The notes below the pieces were generated by a model. It made no database searches. It saw nothing but the letters and a program-made list of their open reading frames with translations, and was not told the origin of the DNA. 64,000 bases of DNA from Podospora bellae-mahoneyi (Eukaryota; Ascomycota; Sordariomycetes; Sordariales; Podosporaceae), in NCBI RefSeq assembly GCF_035222275.1, contig NC_085884.1:992001-1056000 (forward strand), in the 5' to 3' direction. A program made the position numbers and the translations under genes. This document shows, piece by piece, positions 20,067 to 31,807 of this stretch (within the stretch, counting starts at the first letter, position 1; each line of letters begins with the position of its first letter).

Positions 20067-21263
20067 GATGCCGGCTGTTTCAGGGTGTCGGATACTATTG
20101 CTGTACCATGACCTGGTTGTGTTTGTTGTGTCGTGGTTGGTCGCAACTGACTTGCTCTTCTCAAAAACGCGTTTGGTAGAGAGAGCGGCGCGATGGCATG
20201 AATTCTCAGCCTTCCCGCAGCCTTGCAGCTTGGCGAAGGTTGGAGCCACCCAAGACTGGATGTGGATGTGGCTGGTGCTGTCCATCGAATCCACATCCCG
20301 CAGCGCACTGGCCAACCCTGTGGGTCAACCCCGGCTTTCCACAGAATGCCGGTGCATGCCGAGCTATGAACCTACATACAAACATGTTCGCCGGAATCAA
20401 GAGCTCAATCGCATTTGCATTTCGGGTTCGATATCCCTAAGGAAATTGTATTTCAGACATTACCGAGGGTTTTTGAAAGCTTTAAGCGGTATTGCAACAA
20501 AAAAAAAGGCACATGAGGGCAATCATCCTGCCACAAAGTCTGCCCAGTAGCCAAACGATGAAGCGGACTCAACCTCTTTTTATCATCTCTGTTTCCCCGG
20601 ATTCCATCTGACGTTGCATCACTGCTCCACAGTCCAGGATGTCCAAACTCTCAAGACTGTCCTCCTCCAATAACCGGTCGTGCAAAACAGGTTGTAAATC
20701 CCAAAGAGCCGCTCACCCACGGCCGAGCCTCCTTCTCGGGGCCGTCCACCCTTTCCGCTCCTTGTTCCGCACATCTAGAATTCGATCGGGACCATCGGAA
20801 CTATCAGAAGACATGGGTTCAAATTCCACAAAAGGAATGTCGACATCATCATGCAGAGCAACCCATCGACCCGATAAGCTGATAAGACCTCTTGTCACTG
20901 CTTTGAGCCGCCGCAAGCCGAACTGGTCCCCCTGATGTAAGGAAACGGACGGACGTGAACCTTCGGACTAAGCAACCCCCAAGCCCGTCTATTCGAGCAG
21001 CTTCCGCCATGACTGTCCGGGGCCGTCTATCTCATCTCCTACGAGCAAATCACGAGGCGGCACAAGAGCAACCTGGTTGGAGCTGTCTCTTATGCCGGTG
21101 TGCCAGACTGTCACGGGTGTCGACCCCGTTGCGTAATCCTGACCGAGTGCTGTTTCTTACAAATGTGCCCTCTGCTTCCCATTTTCATTTGCTATCCTCT
21201 GTGCTATCCTGACCCAACTTGACCTGCATCGATTGTCTGCCTGTCAGTTGTCCGTTGACGACC
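20067..21263. other. intergenic region, divergent promoters
   Basis: About 1.2 kb between the head-to-head Nup42-like and P450 genes. Short frames at 20639-20935 and nearby have no recognisable product. A tRNA B-box-like GGGTTCGATATCCC at about 20424 lacks a matching acceptor stem. Nothing else supported. Confidence 0.5.
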
Positions 21264-22908
21264 ATGGCGTTTGGCGCAGCACATGTTCAGCTTTGGCTGG
21301 GGCTATTAGCAGTAGCCGGCCTTCTTTATGTGAGTACCTACTTTAGTGAACGGATCAATCACCATAATCAAGTTTCTAACCACCTTCAAGACATCATGTC
21401 TTGTCATCTACCGCGTCTTCTTCCACCCATTAGCGAAATACCCAGGTCCCCTCCTGGCCAAGCTCACCGATGCCTACATGCTCTACTACGCCTGGCGAGG
21501 CGACCGCCATCTCGAGTTCTGGCGCATGCACGAGAAGTATGGCAAATTCGTCCGCTTCGGCCCCAACGCCCTCAGTGTAAACTCAAACACCGCCCTCAAG
21601 GAGATCTACGGCTTCCGCGCCAACGTCAGGAAGGCCGAGTTCTACGATGCATTCGTCCACCCCGCTCCCAACACCCACAACGCCCGCGACAGGGACCTCC
21701 ACGCTCGCAAGCGCCGTGTTCTGTCGCATGCCTTCTCCGATGGCGCCATCAAAGAGGTAGAGCGCTACATCCTGGCCAACATCCGAACTTTCTGCGAGGC
21801 CATCGGCGACTATGGCCGTGCCATCCAGGATAATAAGGGATGGAGTGCGCCGAAGAACATGTCCGATTGGTGCAACTGGCTGGCCATGGATATCCTCGGT
21901 GATCTATGCTTCGGCAAGGCTTTCCACATGTTGGATAGGCCAGACAACAGGTACGCTGTTGATCTCGTCGGTGTAGCTGCCCAAAGACATCTCCTGTGCG
22001 GCACTATGCCCATTGTCAACAAGCTCTCTCTCGATAAGATCCTCTTCCACAAGATCGCTGCTGGTCGCGCCAAATATATGGCTTATTCGCGCCAGCAACT
22101 GACCGAGCGCACTGCTCTTGGTGATGAGACCGACCGCCGCGACTTTTTCTACCATCTCCTCAAGGCGCGCGACCCGGAAACTGGACAGGGCTTCACCACC
22201 CCCGAGTTGTGGGGCGAGTCCAACTTGCTGATCATTGCCGGCTCTGACACCACCTCTACCGCTATGGCTGCCACTCTGTTCTATCTCGTCCGCAACCCTG
22301 CCGCGTTGGCGAAGGTCACAGATGAGATCAGAGAGAGGTTCTCGTCTCTGGAGGATATCGAACTGGGTCCCGTTCTCAACTCTTGCCACTACCTCCGCGC
22401 TTGCATCGATGAGGCTATGCGCTTGTCGCCTAGTGTTGGTGGTCTGTTGCCCAGAGAGGTCTTGGCCGGCGGTATGACTATCGACGGCGAGATGGTACCT
22501 GAGGGAACGATTGTCGGAACACCACACTATACCATCCACCACAATGCCAACTACTACCCCGAGCCGTTTGCCTACAAGCCGGAGAGATGGATTGCTTCTC
22601 CAAGTAGCGGGAAGGAGGCCGGTGTTAGGGAACAGGAGGTAGCATTGGCTCAGAGCGCGTTCTGCCCATTTTCGATTGGACCAAGAGGGTGCATCGGGAA
22701 GGGCCTGGCGTATGTTGAGATGAGCATCACCCTGGCGAGAGTGCTGTATATGTATGACCTTCGCCGGGCGGTTGGTGTTGAGGATCCAGGAGAGGGCAAG
22801 CCCGGAGCGGAGATGGGCAGGGAGAAGCCGAGCGAGTTCCAGTTGGTCGACACATTTACCAGCTTGAAGAATGGGTGTATGGTTGAGTTTAGGAGGAGGG
22901 ACCTGTAA
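21264..22908 (+). CDS. cytochrome P450 monooxygenase
   Basis: Two exons, 21264-21329 and 21391-22908, with a 61-bp phase-0 intron (GTGAGT, branch CTAAC, acceptor AAG), 527 residues. The N-terminus is a membrane anchor (residues about 8-32) followed by the proline hinge FHPLAKYPGP. The I-helix has AGSDTTS, the K-helix ExxR is EAMR, a PERW motif is present, and the heme-binding loop is FSIGPRGCIGKG with the cysteine ligand at 456. All catalytic landmarks are intact. The look (HARKRRVLSHAFSD, LPREV) resembles fungal CYP53/CYP65-type enzymes, but the family cannot be fixed by eye. Endoplasmic reticulum enzyme; substrate unknown; no biosynthetic core gene lies beside it. Confidence 0.93.
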
Positions 22909-23630
22909 GATTGTTGTTGTTGCACCTTGAAAGGGTGGCCGGCGTTGAATAGGTGCCTATCTATAACGCATAGCACTGTTGTTTACGCATTCTCAAAATA
23001 GTTGGAAATTGAACCGCCTCAAGCAACACGATATCCATCTCATTAATGAGATTCGTGGAGAAATTGGAGATTTTGGGAGTTTGCTCCTGCGGGAAACTGT
23101 TGTGGGGAAGTGGGTCTGGTTAAGTGGACCGCTGTCTCGGCAATAGATGGGTGCCCGGCTTAATTTCAACGTCACCTCTTCCACCACCCATAAGACTGCT
23201 ATGACACAGGCACTTTTCATTGGGGTTGTCTTCAAGTCATCTCAACGTTGATCACCCACGGGGCATGCGGGGATACCGGAGCCGGCAGTCACAAAATGTC
23301 ACACAGGACAGGAACCACGTCGTATATCGGACCAGCTCCTGCGGGAAACGCTCGAATCAGCGTTGTGGTGGTGTTGATGGTGAGATCACGAGACCCTGAA
23401 ACGTGCTTGTCTACGACAGTGGCAGTTATTCAAGGGAAACTGTCCGGGTCGCAGGGAGGTTGTGGTATGGTATAGGACATCATCATATCAACCGCTCAAT
23501 ATGTAACACAATTTATCGAGGTTCTTCTGCTCCGTTGGAGAAGCCATGAGTTCATCTGATAAATGCTGCATTGCCCCGATCATGTGTAACGACCACAGAA
23601 ACCCTCGTCTCCTCACACGTTGGGGTCATC
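22909..23630. other. intergenic region, promoter of GH5 gene
   Basis: About 720 bp with no supportable gene. The chance repetition of GCTCCTGCGGGAAAC (near 23084 and 23335) is noted; its meaning is unknown. Confidence 0.45.
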
Positions 23631-24975
23631 ATGAAGATTGTTTCAATGTTTCTGGCGCTGGCCAGCCTCACTCAAGCAGCACCAAGCCACCAAAACCAAT
23701 ACCAAAATGACCTCTCTAACCGACAGGCCGGATCCTGGCCCTTTGGCCCTTTTGTCACCTCCGTCGGGAAGATTCGCGACACAACCGGCAAAAACATCGT
23801 GTACGCCGGCACAAACTGGCCCGGCCATGGCGAGGTCATGATCCCGGAGGGTCTGCAATACCAGTCCATCGAATACATCGTCACCAAGATCAAGAGCATC
23901 GGCATGAACGCCATCCGTCTCACTTTCGCAATCGAAATGATCGACCAAATCTACGCCAACAACGGACAAGACATTACCATCCAGCGCGCCTTCACCCAAG
24001 CACTTGGCCAAGCCAACGGCACCAGAATCCTCAACCAAGTCCTCGCAAAGAACCCACAGTTCACTGCCTCGACAACCAGACTCCAAGTATTCGACGCCGT
24101 TGCCGCCGAGCTAGCCAGGCAACAGATTTATGTCCATCTTGACAACCACATCTCAAAAGGAATGTGGTGCTGCTCCGGCACCGACGGCAACACCTGGTGG
24201 GGAGACACCTACTTTAACACCGCCAACTGGGTCAGAGGACTGTCTTACATGGCTAACCACGTGTGTTTCCCCTTCCCTCTTCCCCCTTCCCCCGTTTCCA
24301 TCTAACCACCCCCAACAGGGCCGAAACTGGGCCGGCCTAGTCTCCATCGGCCTCCGGAACGAGCCCCGCGAACCAACAAACAACAACGCCCTCCGCTCCT
24401 CCTCCTACAACTGGCAATCCCTCTACAACTTCCACAAACAAGGTGCCTCCGCCATCAGCAAAGCCAATCCTGCCTTGCTAATCTTCCTCTCCGGCATCAA
24501 CTACGACACCACTGTCGCGCCTTTTTTCGATGGTTCGACCCTCCCCCCAGGGAACACCCGTTTCTCTCTGTCAGACTTCCCCGGATATGCGAACAAACTC
24601 GTGCTGGAAGTCCACAACTACGAAACGGGGATAAATAGCTGTTCCTCACTGCAATACAATCTCTTTAACAAGGGCTTCAAAGCCATGACGTCTGAAGCAA
24701 AGATCCAGTTCCCGGTTTTGTTGACTGAGTTTGGGTTTGCGATGGATGCGAATACCTGGCGGGGTACATACGCGACTTGTTTGGCTAGTTATCTGCCCAG
24801 CCAGAAGGCGGGGTGGACGATCTGGGTGTTGGCGGGGAGTTATTATGTGCGGGAGGGGATACAAGATTATGATGAGGGGTGGGGGTTGTTGACGCGGGAT
24901 TGGAGGGAGTGGAGGAGCCAGGGGTATGTGGATGGGTTGTTTAGGGGAATGGTGAGGAATTCTCTTGCGGGGTAG
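23631..24975 (+). CDS. secreted GH5 endoglucanase-like glycoside hydrolase
   Basis: Two exons, 23631-24260 and 24319-24975, with a 58-bp phase-0 intron (GTGTGT...CAG), 428 residues. Residues 1-16 (MKIVSMFLALASLTQA) form a signal peptide. The catalytic domain of glycoside hydrolase family 5 follows: NAIRLTFAIEM, VHLDNHISKGMWCC, the acid/base glutamate E225 in LRNEPREP and the nucleophile E347 in LLTEFGFAMD, with a barrel-closing WTIWVLAGSYYVREG. The family cleaves beta-1,4-linked glucans or related polymers outside the cell. No CBM is attached. Fungal relatives in this subgroup are often annotated as cellulase-family proteins without measured activity, so the exact substrate is open. Confidence 0.9.
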
Positions 24976-24984
24976 GGGGTGTGT

Positions 24985-25490
24985 CTTCGGGGGGTGGTGG
25001 AGGTCGTTGTGGGTTGAAATGATGGTTTTGGTGGACTGGAGGATGCCAAAGATGAGGCCTAGGGTGAGGACTACAACAGCCATCCAGAATGTGTACCATT
25101 CATTGTACTGGTTTGCGGCGGATCCACCACCATTGGATGAGGGTCCTTGGTTCGGCTTCGTCGAAGACTTCTTTGAGAACGATGAGGCGGTCTCGCCAGT
25201 ACGAGAAGTTCTCTACATATGTGCCGGAGTTGGGAGTGAAGGGTGCCGCAGGTGGCAATTCTGGTGTCTCTCTGATCTCGTTCGTTTCACTTTGCCCGGT
25301 AGGTGCAAGGCAAAGTCATAACGTCCTTGGGAGGAGTTTATGGGTAGGAAAGGCCGAAGATGGTGCACGGGCCGCTTCACGGATTCACGTAAACAAAAAT
25401 ATCGAATCAAAAGTGCCGAACCAATGTCTTCAACCACTTGGGCTGGGGGGTGGTGGGGGCCGATTCTGTATGCCCAACGAATATGCGCAG
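24985..25490 (-). pseudogene. C-terminal remnant of a common fungal membrane-anchored protein
   Basis: Minus-strand sequence reads NSGTYVENFSYWRDRL, then VLKEVFDEAEPRTL, QWWWIRRKPVQ, and in the next frame WYTFWMAVVVLTLG, a membrane helix. This order (ENF-YW-DRL, VFDEAxPxTLxQWW, WYTFW + helix) is the usual C-terminus of an uncharacterised fungal family. The switch of frame coincides with a four-base tandem duplication ATGA near 25097-25106. Upstream coding sequence is also out of frame (a YDFALHLPGK stretch near 25315), so this is a decayed gene end lying tail to tail with the GH5 gene. Function of the family is unknown to me. Confidence 0.5.
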
Positions 25491-25691
25491 TTTCCAAAAG
25501 CCAGAAGCAATGACCCCCTACCCAGCCTGTAGATTCGAGACCACTTATTTTGTCTCGTTCTCACCACTAGCTGCCTGGCTGTTCCATTGTTTGCCATGCC
25601 GTAACCGTGTCTGGCCGAGTACACTAACGCCAAACGAGACTTATACCTTAAAGTAAGGAGCATGATGTGGCTACTTTCTTAATTTTGCAAA

Positions 25692-26078
25692 TTGCTTTCG
25701 GTGTCACCACGCATCGCTACCGAGCCGGAACCCAATCCTTGTCTTGGAGAGGGATACACACACACAAGACTTGCAATAAATCGCTGCTGGCAAGCGATCA
25801 GCCAAGCGAGGGACCTCTTTGAGGCATTGTCAGCGGGGCTATCTGTTGTTTTACGTGACTGGGAGTTCCCGGACGATGTCTTCCTGGCTTGGTCCAGTTT
25901 TATGCTAGGTCCGTCTCCGGAGAGTGCGATGCCAATCATCATTGTCTGCGGTGCTTCCCAGGCAGCCAGGGAGTCATTTTGCGAAGCCATTCATGCCAGC
26001 GGCGTGCTTCCACATCATATCCTCCTCGACCACCGACCCGCGGCCCCTGATTTCAACCGTGTTGATCCAGTTCAATAA
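25692..26078 (+). CDS. uncharacterised 128-residue frame, possible gene fragment
   Basis: ATG-initiated frame with protein-like segments: INRCWQAISQARDLFEALS, VFLAWSSFMLGPSPESAMP and IIIVCGASQAARESFCEAI. The last stretch is a beta strand followed by an amphipathic helix, seen in several uncharacterised fungal proteins. It ends soon after, which is short for such proteins, and the neighbour at 24985-25490 is decayed, so this may be a fragment of the same lost locus or of a paralogue. No signal peptide or membrane segment. Confidence 0.4.
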   Translation: MLSVSPRIATEPEPNPCLGEGYTHTRLAINRCWQAISQARDLFEALSAGLSVVLRDWEFPDDVFLAWSSFMLGPSPESAMPIIIVCGASQAARESFCEAIHASGVLPHHILLDHRPAAPDFNRVDPVQ

Positions 26079-26693
26079 ATTATCGCGACAAGTATGATAG
26101 ATCCCACCTTGCCGATTATATATTGTAGCTAACCTAGTCCACATATCAGATGATCCTTTTCTGAGTCACGCATGAGAGGCCATTTGCATTGACATGGTAC
26201 CCATTCGACAGTGGAGTTCACAAGAGGTTATTGTGTGTTGTCTTATTAAGTCCAAACCTCGCGTTCTCTCTTCTAGCCGCCTTTGAGGTGTTGTTAGATG
26301 GGGAGCCGCCTTGCATACGAGTTAAGGTACCCATCAATCACTGAGATACCTTCAGATAGGTACCTAGACAATGGAGTACTCAGAATACAGATCTCTCATT
26401 GTAACACCAAAATAAGAATACCTAGCCGAACAATGCATCAATGCGACCTGCTTTATGTTTTTTGAACATTGCTACCGACTGACTGACTAAGGTACATCAA
26501 CATGAAAAGCGCCACTGGCACTACGTCCTGACCGAAATGGAATCTTCGGCAAACACAGGTTTCCAATATCGAATATTGTCAACCAAGTCACTGGCTCACC
26601 TCGACGAACTGTCCCTCGATTCGTGAGTACCTTACTGGTTCACCAAACCTTCTGAATGGCCCAACCTGTCAACAAGACCCCCTCACCATAACC

Positions 26694-27083
26694 ATGTCAA
26701 ACACCGAAATCACATCCGAGCCAGAGAGCAGAGAAACTGGAAAACTCATCATCGGTCTCATTTTCGGCCTCCTGGTTGTCCCTATAGTAGTCCTAATCTC
26801 ATGCTGTATCATCGTGCGTTTCAAGGAGAAACTCAAAAGACTAGACGCCTGTCACAGGTGCGACGCCTAGCTCTTCAGCCAAGAAGCCGCACGGAGAATC
26901 ATCACTGAGCGCATCAGGCGTGATGGAGAAGAACGATATCCTGAACTCATCGAGTTGGCTGAGCGGATTGAGAGAATAGAGCAAAGCAGTGCGGTGGAGC
27001 ATGTTGAGCTTGCCGACTTGCCCGGCCGGCGTCAGTCTTTACGGCAGCAAGGATGGGGCTCGACTTTGAAAGCAACATGCTGA
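26694..27083 (+). CDS. small single-pass membrane protein, frame interrupted by one TAG
   Basis: The ATG at 26694 (ACCATGTC context) opens 58 codons to a TAG at 26868-26870: an acidic N-terminus, then a membrane helix at residues 17-42 (LIIGLIFGLLVVPIVVLISC) and a basic KEKLKRLD stretch with CHRC. After the TAG the same frame stays open for 70 more codons to TGA 27081-27083, reading SQEAARRIITERIRRDGE and LIELAERIERIEQSS, a charged amphipathic helix that looks like real protein. Either a nonsense-mutated gene, stop-codon read-through, or an allele difference. A CAG to TAG change would explain it. No homologue recognised. Confidence 0.5.
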
Positions 27084-27143
27084 AAATTGCATCGAGAATC
27101 GAGGAGGTGTACTAAAACAACATGCAACAAAACATCCCGACAA

Positions 27144-27609
27144 TCATTGCCACTTCCTCAACCCAAACCCGCCTCTCCGACTCAAAACCTTGATGTCGGG
27201 CTCCTGACTCAGCCAGCCCTTTTCAACAATCTCATTCGCCCACTTGAGTCCCCCGTCAATCATGCCGTCTTTCTTTCTGTTTTCGGGGTGGTATTTGCGG
27301 GCTGTGGGGAGGTCGTTGAACCTGAATCCAAATTGTAAGTGTCACCCAGCATCGCACTGCGGGTTCAATAGGTGCTGACCTCTCAACCAAGACCATCTCC
27401 CCGGTTGCTTCCAGATAAAACACCTCCCACTGAAGACACCCCGGTTCATTCTTCTCAATCCACTCGCCCGCCTTGAGGAGGTTGGCTTCCACTTGTTCTT
27501 TGTTTTCGGGGTTGATGGCTAGCGTGATGATGATGTCGACTGCGGAAGCTGGTTCTGGGGGAGACTTGGAATGGGTGGTGGAGGTGTCGGAGGGGAGGGC
27601 CGAGGGCAT
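27144..27609 (-). CDS. ABM-domain (antibiotic biosynthesis monooxygenase-like) protein
   Basis: Two exons on the minus strand, 27609-27380 and 27321-27144, with a 58-bp intron (GTCAGC...CAG), 135 residues. The domain starts at about residue 24 with VDIIITLAINPENKEQVEA, has GCLQWEVFYLEATGEMVLVE and, after the intron, RFNDLPTARKYHPE, the usual dimeric ferredoxin-like ABM fold. Members are small cofactor-independent monooxygenases, quinone-handling or heme-degrading enzymes, or have no known activity. Cytosolic, no signal peptide. The exact reaction cannot be inferred. Confidence 0.8.
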
Positions 27610-28327
27610 TTTGTACTGTTGAACAAACGGACCAAAGAGAAATGTATTGGGATAGATGACGTGAAGATATGCAAGGAAACTGGGAGAGATAGCGGTAGTA
27701 TTTTTGAAAATGACCTTTTCGCCGATTGGTTATCGTCAGGGTGGGGAATGTCCGAGATGGGTGAGGTCGTCGAGGTGGCGGCGAGTCAGATAGCTGCGGC
27801 CTAGCCAACATGGATTTCCGCCCCTAGATCCATCGTTCTGAGGTCTTGGGGAAGAACTGTCTGTTGTATCGCCCCGGTCATGTGTTGAAGTCTCATGTTG
27901 ATGCACCTAATGCTTTTCCATCCAGCCCGCATGTGGTAGGTAAGCATGATACATAACAGAAGAATGTATTGCTTTAAGCCTCGGTCGAATCTCAGATACG
28001 ACATGGTGTAACAAGAAAGCACACATGTCTACAGTCAAGTAGGTCAGGGGTTATACGCCTGTTGCAAAAACCTTGCCAAAAGTCTTGCTGAAAATCTTCG
28101 GACATCAAATATTTGCAGCAGTAAATTGTCCAGTTGTACCACTGCTGGGATACTGAGCTCGCATCAATTCAGGTGTACCGCGGGTGATGCTCCTGGCTCA
28201 CGCCGTCGGGGTTCTCAAGACGAAGGGTATGCTCTATGAGTCGAAGGCATAGGTATAAGGAGCCAGGACAAGACACCGGTCCCAACTCATAGCCGACCGG
28301 GGAGCGCTCCCCATTTTCAACAAGATA

Positions 28328-28790
28328 TCAGCCAACGACAAAATATTTCCGGGCTTCTTTCCATGGAGACCATGGATTTGGTACTAATAATGTATATGGC
28401 CGCCACGTCGATAGGTTGCCGTCATTCCAGGACTCTCTACTGCTGAGAGAGTCTGGCCATCGGCATTGGCTGATCTGTGACGGTGTTGATTGCGGTATAT
28501 AGTCGAATAACTCGCGGCCTCGATGACTATCCAACAACTTTTGCTTCTGAACAACGCCTTGCACCAAGCCACGGATCTAGACCTGGAACATCTGGTATTT
28601 CTCCTCGTGATATAGATTCAGTCTTTCGCCTTTGAGCCCAGACGAGGTTTCCTCCCTTGCCTGACAACACATGTGCCGCTGGCCGGTCCCAGAGCCGTCG
28701 TCGGCGCAGTTCATCTGGCAATCTCTCGGAAAGATATGCAGTTTGGGATGGGTCCTTGCGGATGTTCTGGATCTGGCCTTGTGTCGCCAT
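28328..28790 (-). pseudogene. decayed coding segment, family not identified
   Basis: Protein-like peptides occur on the minus strand in two frames: from an ATG at 28790, MATQGQIQNIRKDPSQTAY, then AHVLSGKGGNLVWAQRR and PDVPGLDPWL; then in another frame LVQGVVQKQKLLDSHRGREL and FDYIPQSTPSQISQCRWPD. The two parts abut near 28565, suggesting one frame change in a former gene. The order is protein-like and not a chance frame in my judgement, but no family was recognised. Confidence 0.3.
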
Positions 28791-28799
28791 TGTCCACTT

Positions 28800-29722
28800 G
28801 TCAAAGACGCTGAGGACGGTGCTGAGGTTTAAGATGAAATGTTGTCAAATGAGAAACTCGAGGTAAAATACCTTCCGGGTGTTCCGTACGGGCGTCATAC
28901 CTTGTTCAAAGGTCGATGGACACACGTTGGGTAGGTTCCATGCCCTAACCGCCACAGTTGCTCTGCCTCAACGGCTTTCCATGACAGTTTCATATTGACC
29001 GACCGGCAGCGCATCCCCTACGCCCGGCACCGAGACCCACAACGTAAGCGACCCGAGATCCAACCCCGGACCGGACCGGCGCCAACATGGAAGATTAAGT
29101 GCCGTCAACAAAACGGCGCAGTCGGAGATGTGGAGCCGCATTCAGGGGCCATCTGCAACAGCACGGCGTCACGGCCCCCAACTCGGTGTAAACCCTTGCT
29201 CGTCGACGCCATGAACTTGTGTTGGGGCTCTTGGACAACCAACAGTCCACACTTGCGTCCGTGTTAAGATGAGAAAAAATGCAGCTCTTTTGATGCTAAA
29301 CAAGGGTTTACGGACTGCGAGGGTCTTTTCATCCTTTCCGTCACATCACCTGTGCCGCGTGCGCGTCTGGGAGGTTGTCCCAAGGCCGAGAGTTAGTGGT
29401 TGCAACTTATACCACGCGCTACTAGTTCCAGAATGTTGGTCGTATGATGGCTGTCACCTAATTACGCGGTTTGCCCAAGGCTGAGCTCTTTAACGTATGA
29501 GTACGGCACGACCACACATATCGGCATCAAAAGTTACAGGTAGGGACCTTGTGATCATATCAATATTGATGGGACAAAAGTTCCCACCCAGACGCCGAGT
29601 TGTGGTGTTCCTGAGCTGCCTACCTATATATACCCGGCACGAAGTCGCTCAGATGAGTTTGATAACCACCGACATTACTCGAGATAAGCGACAAGCCCTC
29701 CTTCGCTTTCTGTCACGCAGTC
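28800..29722. other. intergenic region upstream of FAD oxidoreductase
   Basis: About 0.9 kb of normal composition. Short frames only. A TATATA box lies near 29630, about 90 bp before the start of the FAD oxidoreductase gene. Confidence 0.45.
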
Positions 29723-31283
29723 ATGTCTCTCTCCACTTGTGTACGTCTTGTCCAACCCTCGAGCTGTCTTGTGAATGCTGATCTAACAACCACAACAGTG
29801 TGCGGCTATTCTGGCTGCTCTCGGAAGCTCCAAGGTCTCTGCTCCGGGGAACTTCAGGTACACATCATCGTTGTCGTCCTACTATTCTCTGCAAACATCC
29901 CAGACACAGCCGGACTGCATTGTGCAGCCAGCATCAGCTGCCGATGTTTCCACCGCCGTGACTATTCTCGCAGCCAATTCTGCCAATCCGGCATGTCGCT
30001 TTGCTGTTCGGTCAGGAGGACACATGTTCCATGCCCAAGCCTCCAACATCGCCGGTGGTGTTACCCTTGATCTGAGAGACCTCAACGAGATTACTCTTGT
30101 CAATGGAAACGCAGACGTGCGTTTGGGTGTGGGCTTGACCTGGGGAGAGGTCTACGCTCAGCTAGACCCCTTGGGCCTGACCGTTGCTGGCGGAAGAATC
30201 GCGAGCGTGGGTGTTGGTGGCTACATCGTCGGCGGAGGACTGTCCTTCCTCTCGCCAAAGGTTGGCTTCGCCGCCGATACTGTCTCCAAGTACGAAGTCG
30301 TCTTGGCCAACGGCACATTGGTTGAAGCCACAGCCACCCAGAACTCTGACCTGCTGCGTGCTCTTCGCGGAGGTGGCAACAATCTGGGCATCGTCACCCG
30401 CGTGACGATGAAGACACACACCCAGGGGCTAATGTGGGGAGGAACCATGATGCACCCTACCACGACACTTCACAACCACCTCTTGGCATTCATTGACTTC
30501 AACAAGGCCACTGGATACGACGAGAATGCCTCCCTCATCACCAGTCTTGTCTACTACTACGGCATCAGCCATACCATCTCAACTCAGATGGCGTACACTG
30601 GGCCCCCTTCGTCGTCGCCACCCGCTGCGTTCTCTAACTTTTTGAGCGTCCCATGGGTCACAACCAACTACGCCAGGGTGAACACCATGAGAAACCTGAC
30701 TGTCGAAGCAGGAGCCAGCATTCCAGGTAGCAGCCGGTATGTTTCCCCCCGCTCCATTCCAACTCCCAACCCCATCATTCACTAACCCTCCCTCAGCAAC
30801 CTCTGGTGGACCCAAACAGCAGTCTGCAACCTCCAAGTCCTCGGCGCGGCCTACCAAATCTGGTGGGACTCCCACTCCTCGGTCCAAAACATCCCCGGCA
30901 TCGTCTGGACCATGACCTTCCAGCCCCTCCCCCCCAGCATTTACAACCGCAACCCGACCACCAACTCTCTCGGGTTCAACTCCCCCAGCCGCAGCAATCA
31001 GCCCTTGGTTGTCATCCAGCTGATCGCTTCGTGGGCTAGTTCCCTCGATGATGCTTTTATAAGGACAAAGGCGAGGGAGTTGTACGATTCTCTTACGTCG
31101 GAGTTGGTGACCAAGAGCGCGACGGATCCGTGGGTGTATCTGAACTATGCGGCTGATTGGCAGGATCCGATTACGGGGTATGGGACTGGGAATGTGGCTG
31201 CTCTGCAGGCGGCGAGGACGAAGTATGATCCGAACGGGGTTTTTACTAGTAGGGTGCCGGGGGGGTTTAAGATTCCGGTTTGA
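29723..31283 (+). CDS. FAD-linked oxidoreductase, BBE/PCMH family
   Basis: Three exons, 29723-29740, 29799-30736 and 30797-31283, introns 58 and 60 bp, 480 residues. The first exon is only six codons; it is chosen because the ATG, donor GTACGT and branch CTAAC join in frame. The FAD-binding PCMH domain shows FAVRSGGHMFH with His81, the usual site for covalent 8-alpha-histidyl FAD, and GVGGYIVGGGLSFLS. The second covalent cysteine of berberine-bridge enzymes is absent (Arg in VAGGRIASVGVGG). The C-terminal BBE segment is YLNYAADWQDP and YDPNGVFTSRVPGGFKI. No signal peptide is seen. Such enzymes oxidise sugars or secondary metabolites; substrate unknown. Confidence 0.9.
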
Positions 31284-31807
31284 GGGGGTGATGGGGGATA
31301 GGGAGGGTTTGTGGGTGGACTTTGAACCTTTGTCGGTTGTGTCTCATACCTATTTAAGTGGTGGATCGGATCGGTTTGGCTGTGATTTTCAGTCAGGGTG
31401 TAATGAAGACTAAGCAGCTTCTCTTCTGTGTTAGATGATATAAGTGACGTTAACTTTTCCGCGTATCTTGGTTCATGTTGAAAAGTGACGATGTCTTTCC
31501 GGGGTTGATGATGAGCTGTGAAACTTAGTATGGGGCCGGCTCCAGCGTGGCAATCACGGGAGATGTCGAACCAGTTCCCACATTTCCAGATATCACAAGG
31601 TTATTAACTCTATAGCCCTGACCTTTCAGCAGCGGCCTTCACTCTGCAAAGTTTCTACCGCAACATCGGAAATCTCCCCTTACGACTTTTCTTAAAACGC
31701 TGCATTTTACAACCAAACCCACCTCAAGCCATTCCAGCAACAAGAGAAGAGGCACCTCAATCTTCACACCGCAAACAACCTCGTCGCGAGAATGTCTTTT
31801 TACGAAC
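31284..31807. other. intergenic region
   Basis: About 520 bp between two co-oriented genes; no ORF, repeat or RNA gene seen. Confidence 0.45.

Noticed and set aside
20416-20445. GGGTTCGATATCCC, similar to a tRNA B box
   Set aside because: No A box at the right distance and no acceptor stem; not a tRNA.
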